From contig NZ_MDEQ02000006.1 of the NCBI RefSeq assembly GCF_001883705.2, positions 248,001-312,000 on the forward strand: a stretch of 64,000 nucleotides of DNA, written 5' to 3'. Made by a program: the position numbers and the translations under genes. The notes beneath the pieces are model-generated. The model searched no databases. It was not told the origin of the DNA and saw nothing but the letters and a program-made list of their open reading frames with translations. This stretch comes from Burkholderia catarinensis (GTDB lineage: Bacteria; Pseudomonadota; Gammaproteobacteria; Burkholderiales; Burkholderiaceae). This document shows, one piece after another, positions 8,007-16,444 of the stretch; the first letter of the stretch is position 1; the number at the start of each line of letters is the position of its first letter.

Positions 8007-8960
8007 ATGCCCACGCCATCCACCCTGCCGACACCCGCCGAACTGAGCCGCACACTGCCGTTCGCGGCCGGCGCGCGGCCGTGGCGGCTCGTGCGCTATG
8101 CGTGCGTCGACTGGCTCGGCATCGTGCTGTGCTGGGCGGCGATCCGCTTCGTGCCGAATCCGTTCGTCTATGGCGCGGCCGTGCTGCTGATCGCGGGCCG
8201 GCTGCAGGCATTCGGCGTAATTTTGCACGACGCGTGCCATCTTCCCGTGCGGCGCATGACGCTGCCGCTCGCGCTCGTCGACGCGCTCGCCGGCTGGACC
8301 ATCGGTTCGTCGATCGCCGCGATGCGCTATCACCACCTGCGCCATCACCGTGCAGTCGGCTCCGCCGAGGATCCGTATCTGCACCCGCTCGCCGCGCGCG
8401 GCGGCTGGGTGCAACGCGCGATGATGCTGCGCGGCGCGCTGCTGCCGGTCTGGTGGCCGCTGCGCGCGCTGATGGCGCCGCTCGCGCTCGCGTGGCCCGC
8501 GTTCCGGCCGTGGTACGCGCGCGGCTTCATGCAGGACCGCTCGCGCCAGGATTTGCGCCGTCACCCCGAAGTCATCGCGTGCGCGCGCGCCGACCTGCCG
8601 CATTGCGCGGGCTATCTGCTCGCGATCGCGGCCGTCGTGCACTGGAATCTGCCGTTCTTCACGTACTACGGACTGCCGTGGATCGTCGGCGGCATCATGA
8701 ACGCGAACCGCGTGCTGCTCGAACACGATCACGTGGAGATCGGCGAACGCTCGCCGGAATCGATCTGGCGGATGACGCGCACGATGACGTTCGGCTGGAT
8801 CGGCAAGCTCGTGCTGTATCCGCGCAACATCGGCTATCACCAGGTGCATCACGCGTATCCGGCGCTCGCGCTCGAGCATCTGCCGGCCGTGCATCGCCAC
8901 CTGACCGACGGCACCGCATTCGCGCCGCCGCGGTCCGACGTGACCAGCCCTGCGCGCTAG
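8007..8960 (+). CDS. Membrane fatty acid desaturase/hydroxylase family protein
   Basis: A 317-residue integral membrane protein of the diiron fatty acid desaturase superfamily. Its three histidine clusters are HDACH at residues 74-78, HHLRHH at 109-114, and HQVHH near 283-287, with hydrophobic segments between. Such enzymes insert double bonds or hydroxyls in acyl chains at the membrane. I chose ATG 8007 as the first Met before the conserved part; the open frame upstream runs back into the monooxygenase remnant in another frame. It is convergent with the Rieske/GH3/desaturase operon (34 bp apart) and belongs to the 8-18 kb lipid-type locus with two more desaturases. Confidence 0.85.
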   Translation: MPTPSTLPTPAELSRTLPFAAGARPWRLVRYACVDWLGIVLCWAAIRFVPNPFVYGAAVLLIAGRLQAFGVILHDACHLPVRRMTLPLALVDALAGWTIGSSIAAMRYHHLRHHRAVGSAEDPYLHPLAARGGWVQRAMMLRGALLPVWWPLRALMAPLALAWPAFRPWYARGFMQDRSRQDLRRHPEVIACARADLPHCAGYLLAIAAVVHWNLPFFTYYGLPWIVGGIMNANRVLLEHDHVEIGERSPESIWRMTRTMTFGWIGKLVLYPRNIGYHQVHHAYPALALEHLPAVHRHLTDGTAFAPPRSDVTSPAR

Positions 8961-8993
8961 ACGCCCTTCCACGCGCTGCGCCCCATGCGGCGC

Positions 8994-10142
8994 CTATAGC
9001 TCGAACCGCATCACCTTCTCGCCGCACTGTTCGGCCGGCAGCGGCTCGCCGCGCTTCACCGCGTCGAGCAGCCGGTCGATTGCGACATGCACGATGTCGG
9101 CGCGCACGTTGTGCGGGCGAAAGCCCGGCGCGTTGTCGAGCCCCTGGCGGTGCGCGCGCATGATCCGCACGTCCTGCCGGATCACGAGGTGCGTGTACAG
9201 GTTCAGCAGCGGCCGCAGCGCGCGCAGCACCGGGCGCGGCAGCCGGAATCGATACGCGATGTACGTGTAGACGCGCGAACGGCGCGCATCGATCGGCGTG
9301 ATCTGGCTGACGATCAGGAACCCGGAACGCTCGCCCCACAGGTAGTCGCAGCGCGTCACGTTCGGCGCGATGAAGCGGTCGACGTGTGCGAGCGGCACGC
9401 GATCGGGGTTCGTGAGCCAGTCCAGGCAGAAGCCGATCTTGTCGCCGCCGTCGTGGTACGTGACGGCGACGCTGTCCGGCGTCGCCGCGACCGTCGCTTC
9501 CATCGCCTGGCCGCGGCTGCTGCGAAAGATTCCGTCGTGCACGAATACCGTATGCGGCACGTCCATGAAGTTCTGCGCGAGCATCGCGATGTCGCCGTCG
9601 AACGTGTTGACCATGGTGTACGACTGCCACGGCGCGACGTCGCGGAACGGCATCCGGAAGATCGCGCGCGCCGACGGGTCGCCGGCGCCGAGATACACCC
9701 ACACGAGCCCGTCGAGCAATTGCACGGGCAACGTGCGCTGCCGGAACGGATAGCGGCCGGGCATGCCGGTCGGCCGCGTGCCGTCGATGCTCGGTACATG
9801 GACGACCTGCCCTTCGCCGTCGTAACGCCAGCCGTGATACGGGCACACGAGCGTGTCGCTGTCGACCTTGCCGGCCGACAGACGCGTGCCGCGATGCACG
9901 CACTGGTCGATCAGCGCGGCGATCCGGCCGTCGCGCTGCCGGAACAGCGCGATGCCGGTGCCGAGAATCCGGACGCCGAGCGGCTTGTCGCGCGGGAGTT
10001 CGCGCTCGGTGCACGCGACAAACCATTGCTCGTGAAGGCCGTCGGCCGGCGGCGCGGGTTCATGCGCATGTGCCGCATCCCGCGATGGGCAATCGTGCCC
10101 GCATCCGCGTGGTTCGTTCATGTCGTTCATCGCGTCATTCAT
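8994..10142 (-). CDS. Rieske non-heme iron oxygenase, catalytic subunit
   Basis: A 382-residue oxygenase. The Rieske [2Fe-2S] ligands are CVH at residues 81-83 and CPYH at 100-103 (CPYHGWRYDGEG). The mononuclear iron site follows as NFMDVPHTVFVH, giving Asp194, His197 and His202, and supporting a working catalytic domain. The family oxidises aromatics, amines, sterols and natural-product intermediates, using electrons from a reductase that is not encoded nearby. The N-terminus has an extra Cys/His-rich stretch (CGHDC) of unclear role. Its start overlaps the GH3 stop by 8 nt, so it is the last gene of a desaturase-GH3-Rieske operon. The substrate is probably the lipid or amide made by those enzymes. 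Confidence 0.87.
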   Translation of the reverse strand: MNDAMNDMNEPRGCGHDCPSRDAAHAHEPAPPADGLHEQWFVACTERELPRDKPLGVRILGTGIALFRQRDGRIAALIDQCVHRGTRLSAGKVDSDTLVCPYHGWRYDGEGQVVHVPSIDGTRPTGMPGRYPFRQRTLPVQLLDGLVWVYLGAGDPSARAIFRMPFRDVAPWQSYTMVNTFDGDIAMLAQNFMDVPHTVFVHDGIFRSSRGQAMEATVAATPDSVAVTYHDGGDKIGFCLDWLTNPDRVPLAHVDRFIAPNVTRCDYLWGERSGFLIVSQITPIDARRSRVYTYIAYRFRLPRPVLRALRPLLNLYTHLVIRQDVRIMRAHRQGLDNAPGFRPHNVRADIVHVAIDRLLDAVKRGEPLPAEQCGEKVMRFEL

Positions 10143-11733
10143 CCGTCATCGCCAGCAGCGCGTCCGCCATCGGCAGCCGCGTCACGAGCGCACACGGCTT
10201 CACGTCGCCCGCGCGAATGCCGGCCCGTTCGGCCGCATGCTGCAGCAGATCGCCGAGCCGCGCCGGCGATCGGCCCAGCCGTCGCACGCGCAGCGGGCCG
10301 AGCTGGCCGAGGCGGCATGCATGCGCGTAGTGGAACGCCTGCGCCAGTTCGGCTTCGACGGCTGCGCGCATCGTGTCGGCTGCGTCGTCGCCGATGTCAC
10401 CGGCGACGCACAACACGTAGTGCGGCAGCCCTTCTCGCACCGCGCATGGCACGATGCACGCACTGACTTCGCCGTGCTGCCCGCGCGCGCGGTTCAGCGC
10501 ATCGGCCGCGATCCGTTCGTCGAGCTTCTCGCCGACGAGATCGACGCTCGCCGCCGCACGCCCGACGAATGCAATGCGCGGCGTGCGTTCGGTCATGCCG
10601 ACCACGCGCACGCGATCGCCGAGTGCATAGCGATATAGCCCGCCGCCCGTGGTCAACAACACCTGTACGTCGTCACCCGGTCGCAGCGCTTCGGCACCGC
10701 ACACGCTGCCGTCGTCGCGCACGAATTCGAGGTAGTGGCTGCCGATCGCGAGCGGGCAGCCGTCGCCCGCGCCGAATGGAATGCTGGCAACGCCTTCGGT
10801 CGCGAACAGCCCCTTCGGCAACCATTGCACGTTCGGGAACCGCACGCGCAACGCGTCGGCGTAATGCCGGCTCGGGCCGTCCAGCCAGCAGCTCACGGCG
10901 GCCAGACGCGGCCACAGCGCACGGCAATCGGCGTCCGCGATCGCTCGACGCAACGCAGCGCGACGATCGGCCGGCAGCGACGCGTCGACCCACGCGAGAT
11001 CGCGCGCGCCGTCGGCATCGTCGCGATCGAACAGCGGACGCAGCACGCTCGTCAGGAACGTCGGGCTCCACACGCTGATGAACGCGAGTGTTTCGTCGGC
11101 AACGAGCGTGCGCAGGGTCTCGCGCCGCCACGTCGACGCGTCGCCGGTCAGCGGCGGCACGAGCAGCGTCGACGCGAGTGCGGCCGCGCTGCTATCGCCG
11201 AGGTAATCGAGATCGCTCGCCGACCCGACCGGAATCCCGTTCGGCGCGACGCCGGGCGCCTGCAGCGGCGGCGACATCGACCAGTACGCGCGCCCTTCGC
11301 CGAGCGCGGGACACGCGCGAACCATGTCGGCCAGCCACACGATCATCGCGGCCTGCAGTTCGCGCAGGAACGCGGGCGTGTACGGAATCAGCTTCTGGCG
11401 CGCGGTGCTGCCGCTCGTCCGTTCGAGGAACAGCGGGCGCTCGGCGGTCAGCACCGGTTCCTGTTCGTGCGACACGCGATCGAGCCATGGCAGGAAATCG
11501 GCGGCCGCCTGCACGGGCACCCGCTCGCGAAACTGCGCGGGGCTGTCGATCCGGTCGAAGCCGAACCGGCGGCCGAACGCCGTGTCGCGGTTCGCGGCGA
11601 GCAGCGCCATCAGCCGCCGCGCCTGCGCATCGCCCGGCGCTTCGAGGCCGGCCTGCCAGCGATCGACGTCCGGCTGCGCGGCGCACGCGAACGCGCGCCA
11701 TGCGGCGGCCGGGCTGCGGGCGGAAGCGTCCAT
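10135..11733 (-). CDS. GH3-family acyl-acid adenylating/amido synthetase
   Basis: A 532-residue protein of the GH3 family, best known from plants where it adenylates jasmonate or auxin and joins it to amino acids. Family motifs are visible: phosphate-binding ERTSGSTARQKLIPYT at about 105-118, the LFATEG segment of motif II, and YRYALGDRVRVVG of motif III, followed by the C-terminal cap. Bacterial GH3 proteins are mostly uncharacterised. I chose ATG 11733, whose A is the last base of the upstream desaturase stop (TGATG), so translation is coupled. The likely reaction is ATP-dependent activation of a carboxylic acid from the linked desaturases and transfer to an amine. Confidence 0.85.
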   Translation of the reverse strand: MDASARSPAAAWRAFACAAQPDVDRWQAGLEAPGDAQARRLMALLAANRDTAFGRRFGFDRIDSPAQFRERVPVQAAADFLPWLDRVSHEQEPVLTAERPLFLERTSGSTARQKLIPYTPAFLRELQAAMIVWLADMVRACPALGEGRAYWSMSPPLQAPGVAPNGIPVGSASDLDYLGDSSAAALASTLLVPPLTGDASTWRRETLRTLVADETLAFISVWSPTFLTSVLRPLFDRDDADGARDLAWVDASLPADRRAALRRAIADADCRALWPRLAAVSCWLDGPSRHYADALRVRFPNVQWLPKGLFATEGVASIPFGAGDGCPLAIGSHYLEFVRDDGSVCGAEALRPGDDVQVLLTTGGGLYRYALGDRVRVVGMTERTPRIAFVGRAAASVDLVGEKLDERIAADALNRARGQHGEVSACIVPCAVREGLPHYVLCVAGDIGDDAADTMRAAVEAELAQAFHYAHACRLGQLGPLRVRRLGRSPARLGDLLQHAAERAGIRAGDVKPCALVTRLPMADALLAMTDE

Positions 11734-12671
11734 CAGAAATAGGTCTTGTCGAGTTGCGCGAGATCGTCGGGCAGACGGCGCGGCGGCACGAAAATCGTGA
11801 GCCAGCCGTACCACAGCGGCCGCGTCTCGCGCAGGTCCGACGCCGCGTGCATATCCTGCCAGCGCAGCGCGGGCCGACGATGATGCGTCAGGTTGTAGTT
11901 GAAGTTCAGCAACAGCCAGCGCACGGGTGCCGGTGCGCGCATGTTGTACGTGCCCTCGACGACGTCGAGCGGCGTACGCATGTGGTACACCCATTGCAGC
12001 GACGACCACGAGAACGCGAACGCGACATACGCGGCCAATACTGCCGACACCGACCAGTCGAGCAGCCAGCCGGCCAGCAGCCACGCGCCGACTGCGGCGA
12101 GCGTTTCGTAGCGGATGCGGCGGAAGTCGGCCGTCGTGAATTCCTTGAAAGCAGCCGCATAGGTGTTGTCGTCGCCGCGCGCGGCGAGCCGCTGCATCGT
12201 GCGGCCGGGCACCAGTGCCAGCACGAAGCTGCCGATGAAACTGCCGAGCCAGATGCCGCCGAGGATCGCCGCGTAGTATTCGATCCGCTTGCGCAGCAGC
12301 GATTCGTCCGCGGTCGCGAAATCCGCGCGCTCGGCGCGCGTGCGGTTGCGCACGTGATGGCCGAGATGGTTCACGTGAATGAGCGTCGCGGCCGTGCCGA
12401 ACATCGTGGACGCCCACCACATCATCATATAATTCGCGATCGGCCGACGATGCCCGAACCCGTGAAAGGATTCGTGCATCATCGAGAATACGCCCTGCAT
12501 CACGAGGCAGAACGGCACGAGCACGAGCCACTTGATCGCGCCGGCGCCGGTATGCGACAGCCATGCAAGCGTGCCGGCCCACACGATGCTCTGCAGCGCG
12601 AGCACCAGCAGGTTGGTGCGATCGTAACGTCGGGTTTGCGCCGCAGCGGCTTGCGCGCTCGGTCGGTTCAT
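11733..12671 (-). CDS. Membrane fatty acid desaturase
   Basis: A 312-residue diiron desaturase-type membrane protein. Histidine boxes read HESFHG (about residues 66-71), HVNHLGHH (about 99-106) and NLTHHRRP (about 264-271), with four or more hydrophobic segments. It heads the operon desaturase-GH3-Rieske, with one-base coupling to GH3. It is distinct in sequence from the desaturase at 8007 and from the fused one at 16445, so the locus has three non-identical diiron membrane oxidases. It is divergent from the PF10118 operon at 12777, with about 105 bp of shared promoter region between. Confidence 0.86.
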   Translation of the reverse strand: MNRPSAQAAAAQTRRYDRTNLLVLALQSIVWAGTLAWLSHTGAGAIKWLVLVPFCLVMQGVFSMMHESFHGFGHRRPIANYMMMWWASTMFGTAATLIHVNHLGHHVRNRTRAERADFATADESLLRKRIEYYAAILGGIWLGSFIGSFVLALVPGRTMQRLAARGDDNTYAAAFKEFTTADFRRIRYETLAAVGAWLLAGWLLDWSVSAVLAAYVAFAFSWSSLQWVYHMRTPLDVVEGTYNMRAPAPVRWLLLNFNYNLTHHRRPALRWQDMHAASDLRETRPLWYGWLTIFVPPRRLPDDLAQLDKTYF

Positions 12672-12776
12672 GGCTCGGAATGGCTCGAAATGGTGGTTGT
12701 TTGCACGGGAGAATACAACAGATGCGTCAGCCGCCGGTAACGGCCCGCACCCCGCTCATGACGGGGCCGAACTAGC

Positions 12777-13664
12777 ATGCGGCCGTTTCGCCGCGCGCCC
12801 GCCGCGAGCACCGCGTCGCGCATGCCGTCGCGCGATGTGCGCTTCGCGATCGACGGGCGCATTCCACGCTTCTGGTATCGCGGCACCTGCCATGTCACGC
12901 GTTTCTTCGACGCGTTTTCCGTGATGTTCCCGCTCGGCGAGCGCTTCTTCATCGAAAGCGTGCAGCCGTTTCGCGACCATGTCGGCGGCGATGCGGCGCT
13001 CGCGGCCGATGTCGATGCGTTCGTGCGGCAGGAAGCATCGCATATCCGCGTGCACCGGCTCTACAACGCGCGCCTCGCGTCGCAGCGCGTGCCGGTCGAC
13101 GCGCTCGAAGCGCTGCTCGAAAAGCGCCAGCGCAATGCCGCGCGGCAGGTATCGCCCGTCACGCGGCTCGCACTGACGGCGTGCCTCGAGCACTACACGA
13201 CGATCCTCGCGCACCGCCTGCTGAGCGACCCGGCGATCCTCGACGGCGCCAATCCGACGATGGCGGCCGTGTGGCGCTGGCATGCGATCGAGGAAACCGA
13301 ACACAAGACCGTCGCGTTCGACGTGTTTGCCGCAGCCATGCCGAACGCGGCGCGACGCTATGTCGTGCGCTGCGCGGCGATGCTCGGGATCTCCGTCTAC
13401 TTCGTGATCGACCTGGTCTATTTCGTGCACCGCCTCGTCGCGGTCGACGGGCAGACGTGGAACCTGCGCGGCTGGCTGCAACTGCTGCGCTGGCTGTTCA
13501 TCGCGCCGGGGATCTTCACGCGCGTGATGCCGATGTGGCTGTTCTGGTTCTCGCCGCGTTTCCATCCCGATCGCCTCGATAGCGACGCGGCGCTGCGTAC
13601 GGCCCGCGCCGCGCTCGAACCGTATCTGGCCACCGCCGAACGCGAACCGGAGTCGCACGCATGA
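12777..13664 (+). CDS. PF10118 'metal-dependent hydrolase' with a ferritin-like diiron pattern
   Basis: A 295-residue, mostly helical protein of the PF10118 family, usually named metal-dependent hydrolase without experimental support. Its acidic and His residues fall in the classic four-helix diiron order: Glu55 (FPLGE), Glu86-x2-His89 (RQEASH), Glu138 (CLEHY) and Glu173-x2-His176 (EETEH), followed by KTVAFDV. The paralogue at 51781 keeps all six. This suggests a diiron carboxylate oxidase or ligand-binding role rather than a hydrolase; that is inference. Hydrophobic helices near 193-215 could associate with membrane. It overlaps the alpha/beta-hydrolase gene by 4 nt (ATGA). Confidence 0.8.
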   Translation: MRPFRRAPAASTASRMPSRDVRFAIDGRIPRFWYRGTCHVTRFFDAFSVMFPLGERFFIESVQPFRDHVGGDAALAADVDAFVRQEASHIRVHRLYNARLASQRVPVDALEALLEKRQRNAARQVSPVTRLALTACLEHYTTILAHRLLSDPAILDGANPTMAAVWRWHAIEETEHKTVAFDVFAAAMPNAARRYVVRCAAMLGISVYFVIDLVYFVHRLVAVDGQTWNLRGWLQLLRWLFIAPGIFTRVMPMWLFWFSPRFHPDRLDSDAALRTARAALEPYLATAEREPESHA

Positions 13665-14560
13665 CGCGCGCGCCGTGGACACCCGACGGATTCGACGACT
13701 GGCGCCACCACTATCCGGCGACACCGTTCGCACGGGCCGCCCCGAACCTCGACCTGACCGACGCGTTCGTCGGTGGCTGGACGCGACGCACCGCCCGCCT
13801 GCCGCTGACGACAACCGTCGTGTTCGTCGCCGGCCTTTACTCCGAATGGCTGCCCGGCTGCAATCGCGGCGCACGGCAGACGCTCGGCGCGGCCGGCTAT
13901 CGTGTCCTGACCGTGCCCGTGCGCTCCGCGCGCGGCGTGTTCGATCAAGGTGCGCATATCGGCGCATACCTGCGCGCGCATCTGCCGGCCGGCGGCGAAT
14001 TTGTCGCGCTCGCGCACAGCAAGGGCGGCATCGACACGCTCGCCGCGCTCGTCGGCAATCCGGTGCTGGCCGCGCGTTGCACGGGAATCGCGCTCGTGCA
14101 GCCGCCGTGCGGCCCGTCCGCGATCGTCGATACGATCTTCCGCCACGGCGCGCCGCCGCACGTGGCCACGCCGTGGCCCGACCGCATCGCACGCCGCATG
14201 TTGCGCACGCGCTGGGCGGATGCCGGCACGCGCGACATCAGCAGCCGGCGCGACCCGCGTGTCGGCGCGATGCTCGCGGCACTGCCGCGCGATCTGCATC
14301 TCGTGCACGGCGTGAGCTGGTCCGTCGAAGCATCCACGCGCTTCGATTCGCATCATGGGCGGCTGAACGGCCATCGTCCCGGCTGCGCGCATGACGGGCA
14401 GTTCTATCTCGAACACCAGGTGATGGCCGGCATCCCGCAGGTCTGCCTGCCGCGACTCGATCACGGCCAGCCCGTACTCGGCGGGCTCGGCTTCGACGCC
14501 GGCCGCTTCTGGCTCGCGTTCGCCGACCTGCTGCACGTCACGCGCGGTCAGACCAGGTAA
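13661..14560 (+). CDS. Alpha/beta-hydrolase-like protein
   Basis: A 299-residue cytosolic protein. The segment TTTVVFVAGLYSEWLPG resembles the first hydrolase strand and oxyanion region, and AHSKGG at about 118-123 is a nucleophile elbow of the GHSKGG type seen in lipase-like proteins, with Ser120 the nucleophile. A His near the C-terminus (QPVLGGLG preceded by LDHG) could complete a triad. The start ATG overlaps the stop of the PF10118 gene, so the two are coupled. Its 3' end overlaps the convergent GNAT gene by 13 bp, indicating a very compact locus. It could release or transfer an acyl group. The substrate is unknown. Confidence 0.72.
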   Translation: MTRAPWTPDGFDDWRHHYPATPFARAAPNLDLTDAFVGGWTRRTARLPLTTTVVFVAGLYSEWLPGCNRGARQTLGAAGYRVLTVPVRSARGVFDQGAHIGAYLRAHLPAGGEFVALAHSKGGIDTLAALVGNPVLAARCTGIALVQPPCGPSAIVDTIFRHGAPPHVATPWPDRIARRMLRTRWADAGTRDISSRRDPRVGAMLAALPRDLHLVHGVSWSVEASTRFDSHHGRLNGHRPGCAHDGQFYLEHQVMAGIPQVCLPRLDHGQPVLGGLGFDAGRFWLAFADLLHVTRGQTR

Positions 14561-15669
14561 ATCTCGAACCCCGGGACGCGGCCGGCCAGCAGGCCGTCGA
14601 TCGGCTCGGCCGGCGCGTCGGTCGACAGCGTATAGAGATCCATCGGCGTACGTGCCGCGTAATAGCGCGCGAGCGCCGGCCATAGCGAATCGCCGTCGTA
14701 CAGGCACAGCTGCATCAGCGCATAACGACTGCGTACGCGCAACCATGCGGCATCGAGCAGCGCCGCGAATACGGACGGATCGCGGTCGCGCACCTGCAGG
14801 TGCGTCAGGTAGACGTCGCGCAGCGGCTCGCCGGGCGCCGCGATACGCGGGCGGCGCAACACGGGCGCGAGCGCGTTGAACGCGACGCGGATCGTCTGCA
14901 GCGGCAACGGCAGCCGTTCGAGCACGATCCGCTTGATGTCGCCCGCATCCCACGGCGCAACGCAGCCGAGCAGGTTGCCGCGCGCATCGAGCGCGAGCAG
15001 GAATGAACCGATGCCGAACGTCGGCCACGTGTCGAGCCGGCGCGCAAACTCGTCCGCCGAGAACACGCCGCCGAACGGCTGGCGGCGCGACTCGGCATCG
15101 AGAAACGCGCGCAGCGCGTCCGTGTGATGCAGCTGTGCGTCGACGATCCGGATGCCAGGCACGCCGCGCGGCGCGGACGACAGCCCGCGCTGCGCGTAGA
15201 TCGACACGTTCTCGTAGCCGTGCCAGTGCGAGAAACGCAGCCGGTTCTCGCGCCGCGACCGCGCAAGCGACTGCACCGCGAGCCGGTTGTCGCGGATCAT
15301 GCAGCAATACGCATGGTGCACGCCGGCTTCCGCACGCAGCGTCGCGAAACGTTCGCGCACCGAATCGGTCCACTCGCGCGACAGACGCCGGTCGGGCATC
15401 ACGCGCAGATCGCCGAGATAGGCGACCGGCTGCGCACGTTCGCCGAGATAGCCGTCACGCACGACGAGGCTCGCGAGCCCCTTCAGCGACGCCTGCTCGC
15501 CCTCCGCGAGCCACACCTCATGATGCTGCGCGTGGCAGCGATGCAGCGCGAAGTAATCGGGCGCGCGGTCGAAGCGCAGCGGCAGGCTGCCCTGCATCGC
15601 GTGGCGCGCCTGGAAATCGAGGATGCGCGCGTTGTCGGCCGGTTGTGCGAGACGGATCCGCATGTGCAC
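14548..15669 (-). CDS. GNAT-superfamily N-acyltransferase-like protein (two-domain)
   Basis: A 373-residue protein with GNAT-like features in the N-terminal half: IRLAQPADNARILDFQARH at the start, AYLGDLRVMPDRRLSREWTDSVRERF as the acyl-CoA binding strand-turn-helix. The second half, from IRIVDAQLHHTDALRAFLDAE, looks like another GNAT-like fold with VYLTHLQVRDRDPSVFAALLDAAW. It starts at ATG 15669 or 15663. It follows the gene at 15673 by 3 bp and is cotranscribed with it. In this lipid locus it may move an acyl or acetyl group to an amine, but no substrate can be assigned. Confidence 0.7.
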   Translation of the reverse strand: MHMRIRLAQPADNARILDFQARHAMQGSLPLRFDRAPDYFALHRCHAQHHEVWLAEGEQASLKGLASLVVRDGYLGERAQPVAYLGDLRVMPDRRLSREWTDSVRERFATLRAEAGVHHAYCCMIRDNRLAVQSLARSRRENRLRFSHWHGYENVSIYAQRGLSSAPRGVPGIRIVDAQLHHTDALRAFLDAESRRQPFGGVFSADEFARRLDTWPTFGIGSFLLALDARGNLLGCVAPWDAGDIKRIVLERLPLPLQTIRVAFNALAPVLRRPRIAAPGEPLRDVYLTHLQVRDRDPSVFAALLDAAWLRVRSRYALMQLCLYDGDSLWPALARYYAARTPMDLYTLSTDAPAEPIDGLLAGRVPGFEIYLV

Positions 15670-15672
15670 CGC

Positions 15673-16383
15673 TCACGCGCCGTCGAACAGCCGGCGCGCG
15701 AGCGGCCGCAGGTTCGACGCCGACAGTTCGCACAGGCACACGAGCTCGTCGCCGCGTGCAAAGCCGGGGTTGCGCGCGAGGAAGTAGTCGACGTCGGCCA
15801 GCCGCCGGTGCGCGACCGGCACTTCCGCGAGCGTCGGCGTGAGCCGGCCCTGCGGCGTGCCGAACGACAGGATGCCTGTGGCGGGATCGTACGCGTGCCC
15901 GTAACGGCTGGCGGCCAGGTAATCCATCAGGTCCTGCGTCGCGGGGGCGGTGACGTAGTCGACGCGCGGCGTGTAGTCGCGCGCGAACGCGCGCAGGTAG
16001 CGATAGGTGCGATGCCCCTTGCAGATCAGGAACCAGTACAGCGGCACGGCCGGCGCCTGCCGCCACACATCGCCCGCATGACGAATCCACGCAAACGCGA
16101 GATGCTGCGTGCCCCAGTGCGCGGGGTCGATGATCGTATCGCCGGAAAAGATCACGCGGATCGGCGCGTCGCGCCAGTGCGCATCGTACTGCTTGAGCGT
16201 CGAAAAGCCCTGGATCGCGCCGCCGCCGTCGCGCAGCACAATGCAGTGCGTCTTGTCGCCGAGGTCGCGGTCGAACTGCGCGCGGCCCGTGTCGCAATAG
16301 GACGCCGCATACAACGAGAACATCCGTTCGATGTCGTCCTGGCCCAGGGCCGCACATTCGACGGCGGTGGCACGCAACTCCAT
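15673..16383 (-). CDS. GNAT-like hypothetical protein
   Basis: A 236-residue protein with weak resemblance to GNAT acyltransferases: an opening helix LGQDDIERMFSLYAASYCDTGRAQFDRDL, then strands HCIVLRDGGGAIQGFSTLKQYD and a conserved WFLICKGHRTYRYLRAFAR stretch. I chose ATG 16383 because AGGAG lies 6 nt upstream; five further codons are open. It is divergent from the PAP2-desaturase gene at 16445, leaving only about 60 bp between, and precedes the larger GNAT gene by 3 bp. Its co-occurrence with GH3 and desaturase genes makes N-acylation chemistry plausible, though the family assignment is tentative. Confidence 0.6.
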   Translation of the reverse strand: MELRATAVECAALGQDDIERMFSLYAASYCDTGRAQFDRDLGDKTHCIVLRDGGGAIQGFSTLKQYDAHWRDAPIRVIFSGDTIIDPAHWGTQHLAFAWIRHAGDVWRQAPAVPLYWFLICKGHRTYRYLRAFARDYTPRVDYVTAPATQDLMDYLAASRYGHAYDPATGILSFGTPQGRLTPTLAEVPVAHRRLADVDYFLARNPGFARGDELVCLCELSASNLRPLARRLFDGA

Positions 16384-16444
16384 CGGGTACTCCTGCAAGA
16401 CTGAACAGCTTGCTATGATAGCCCGTTACCCGCCCGCTCCCGCC

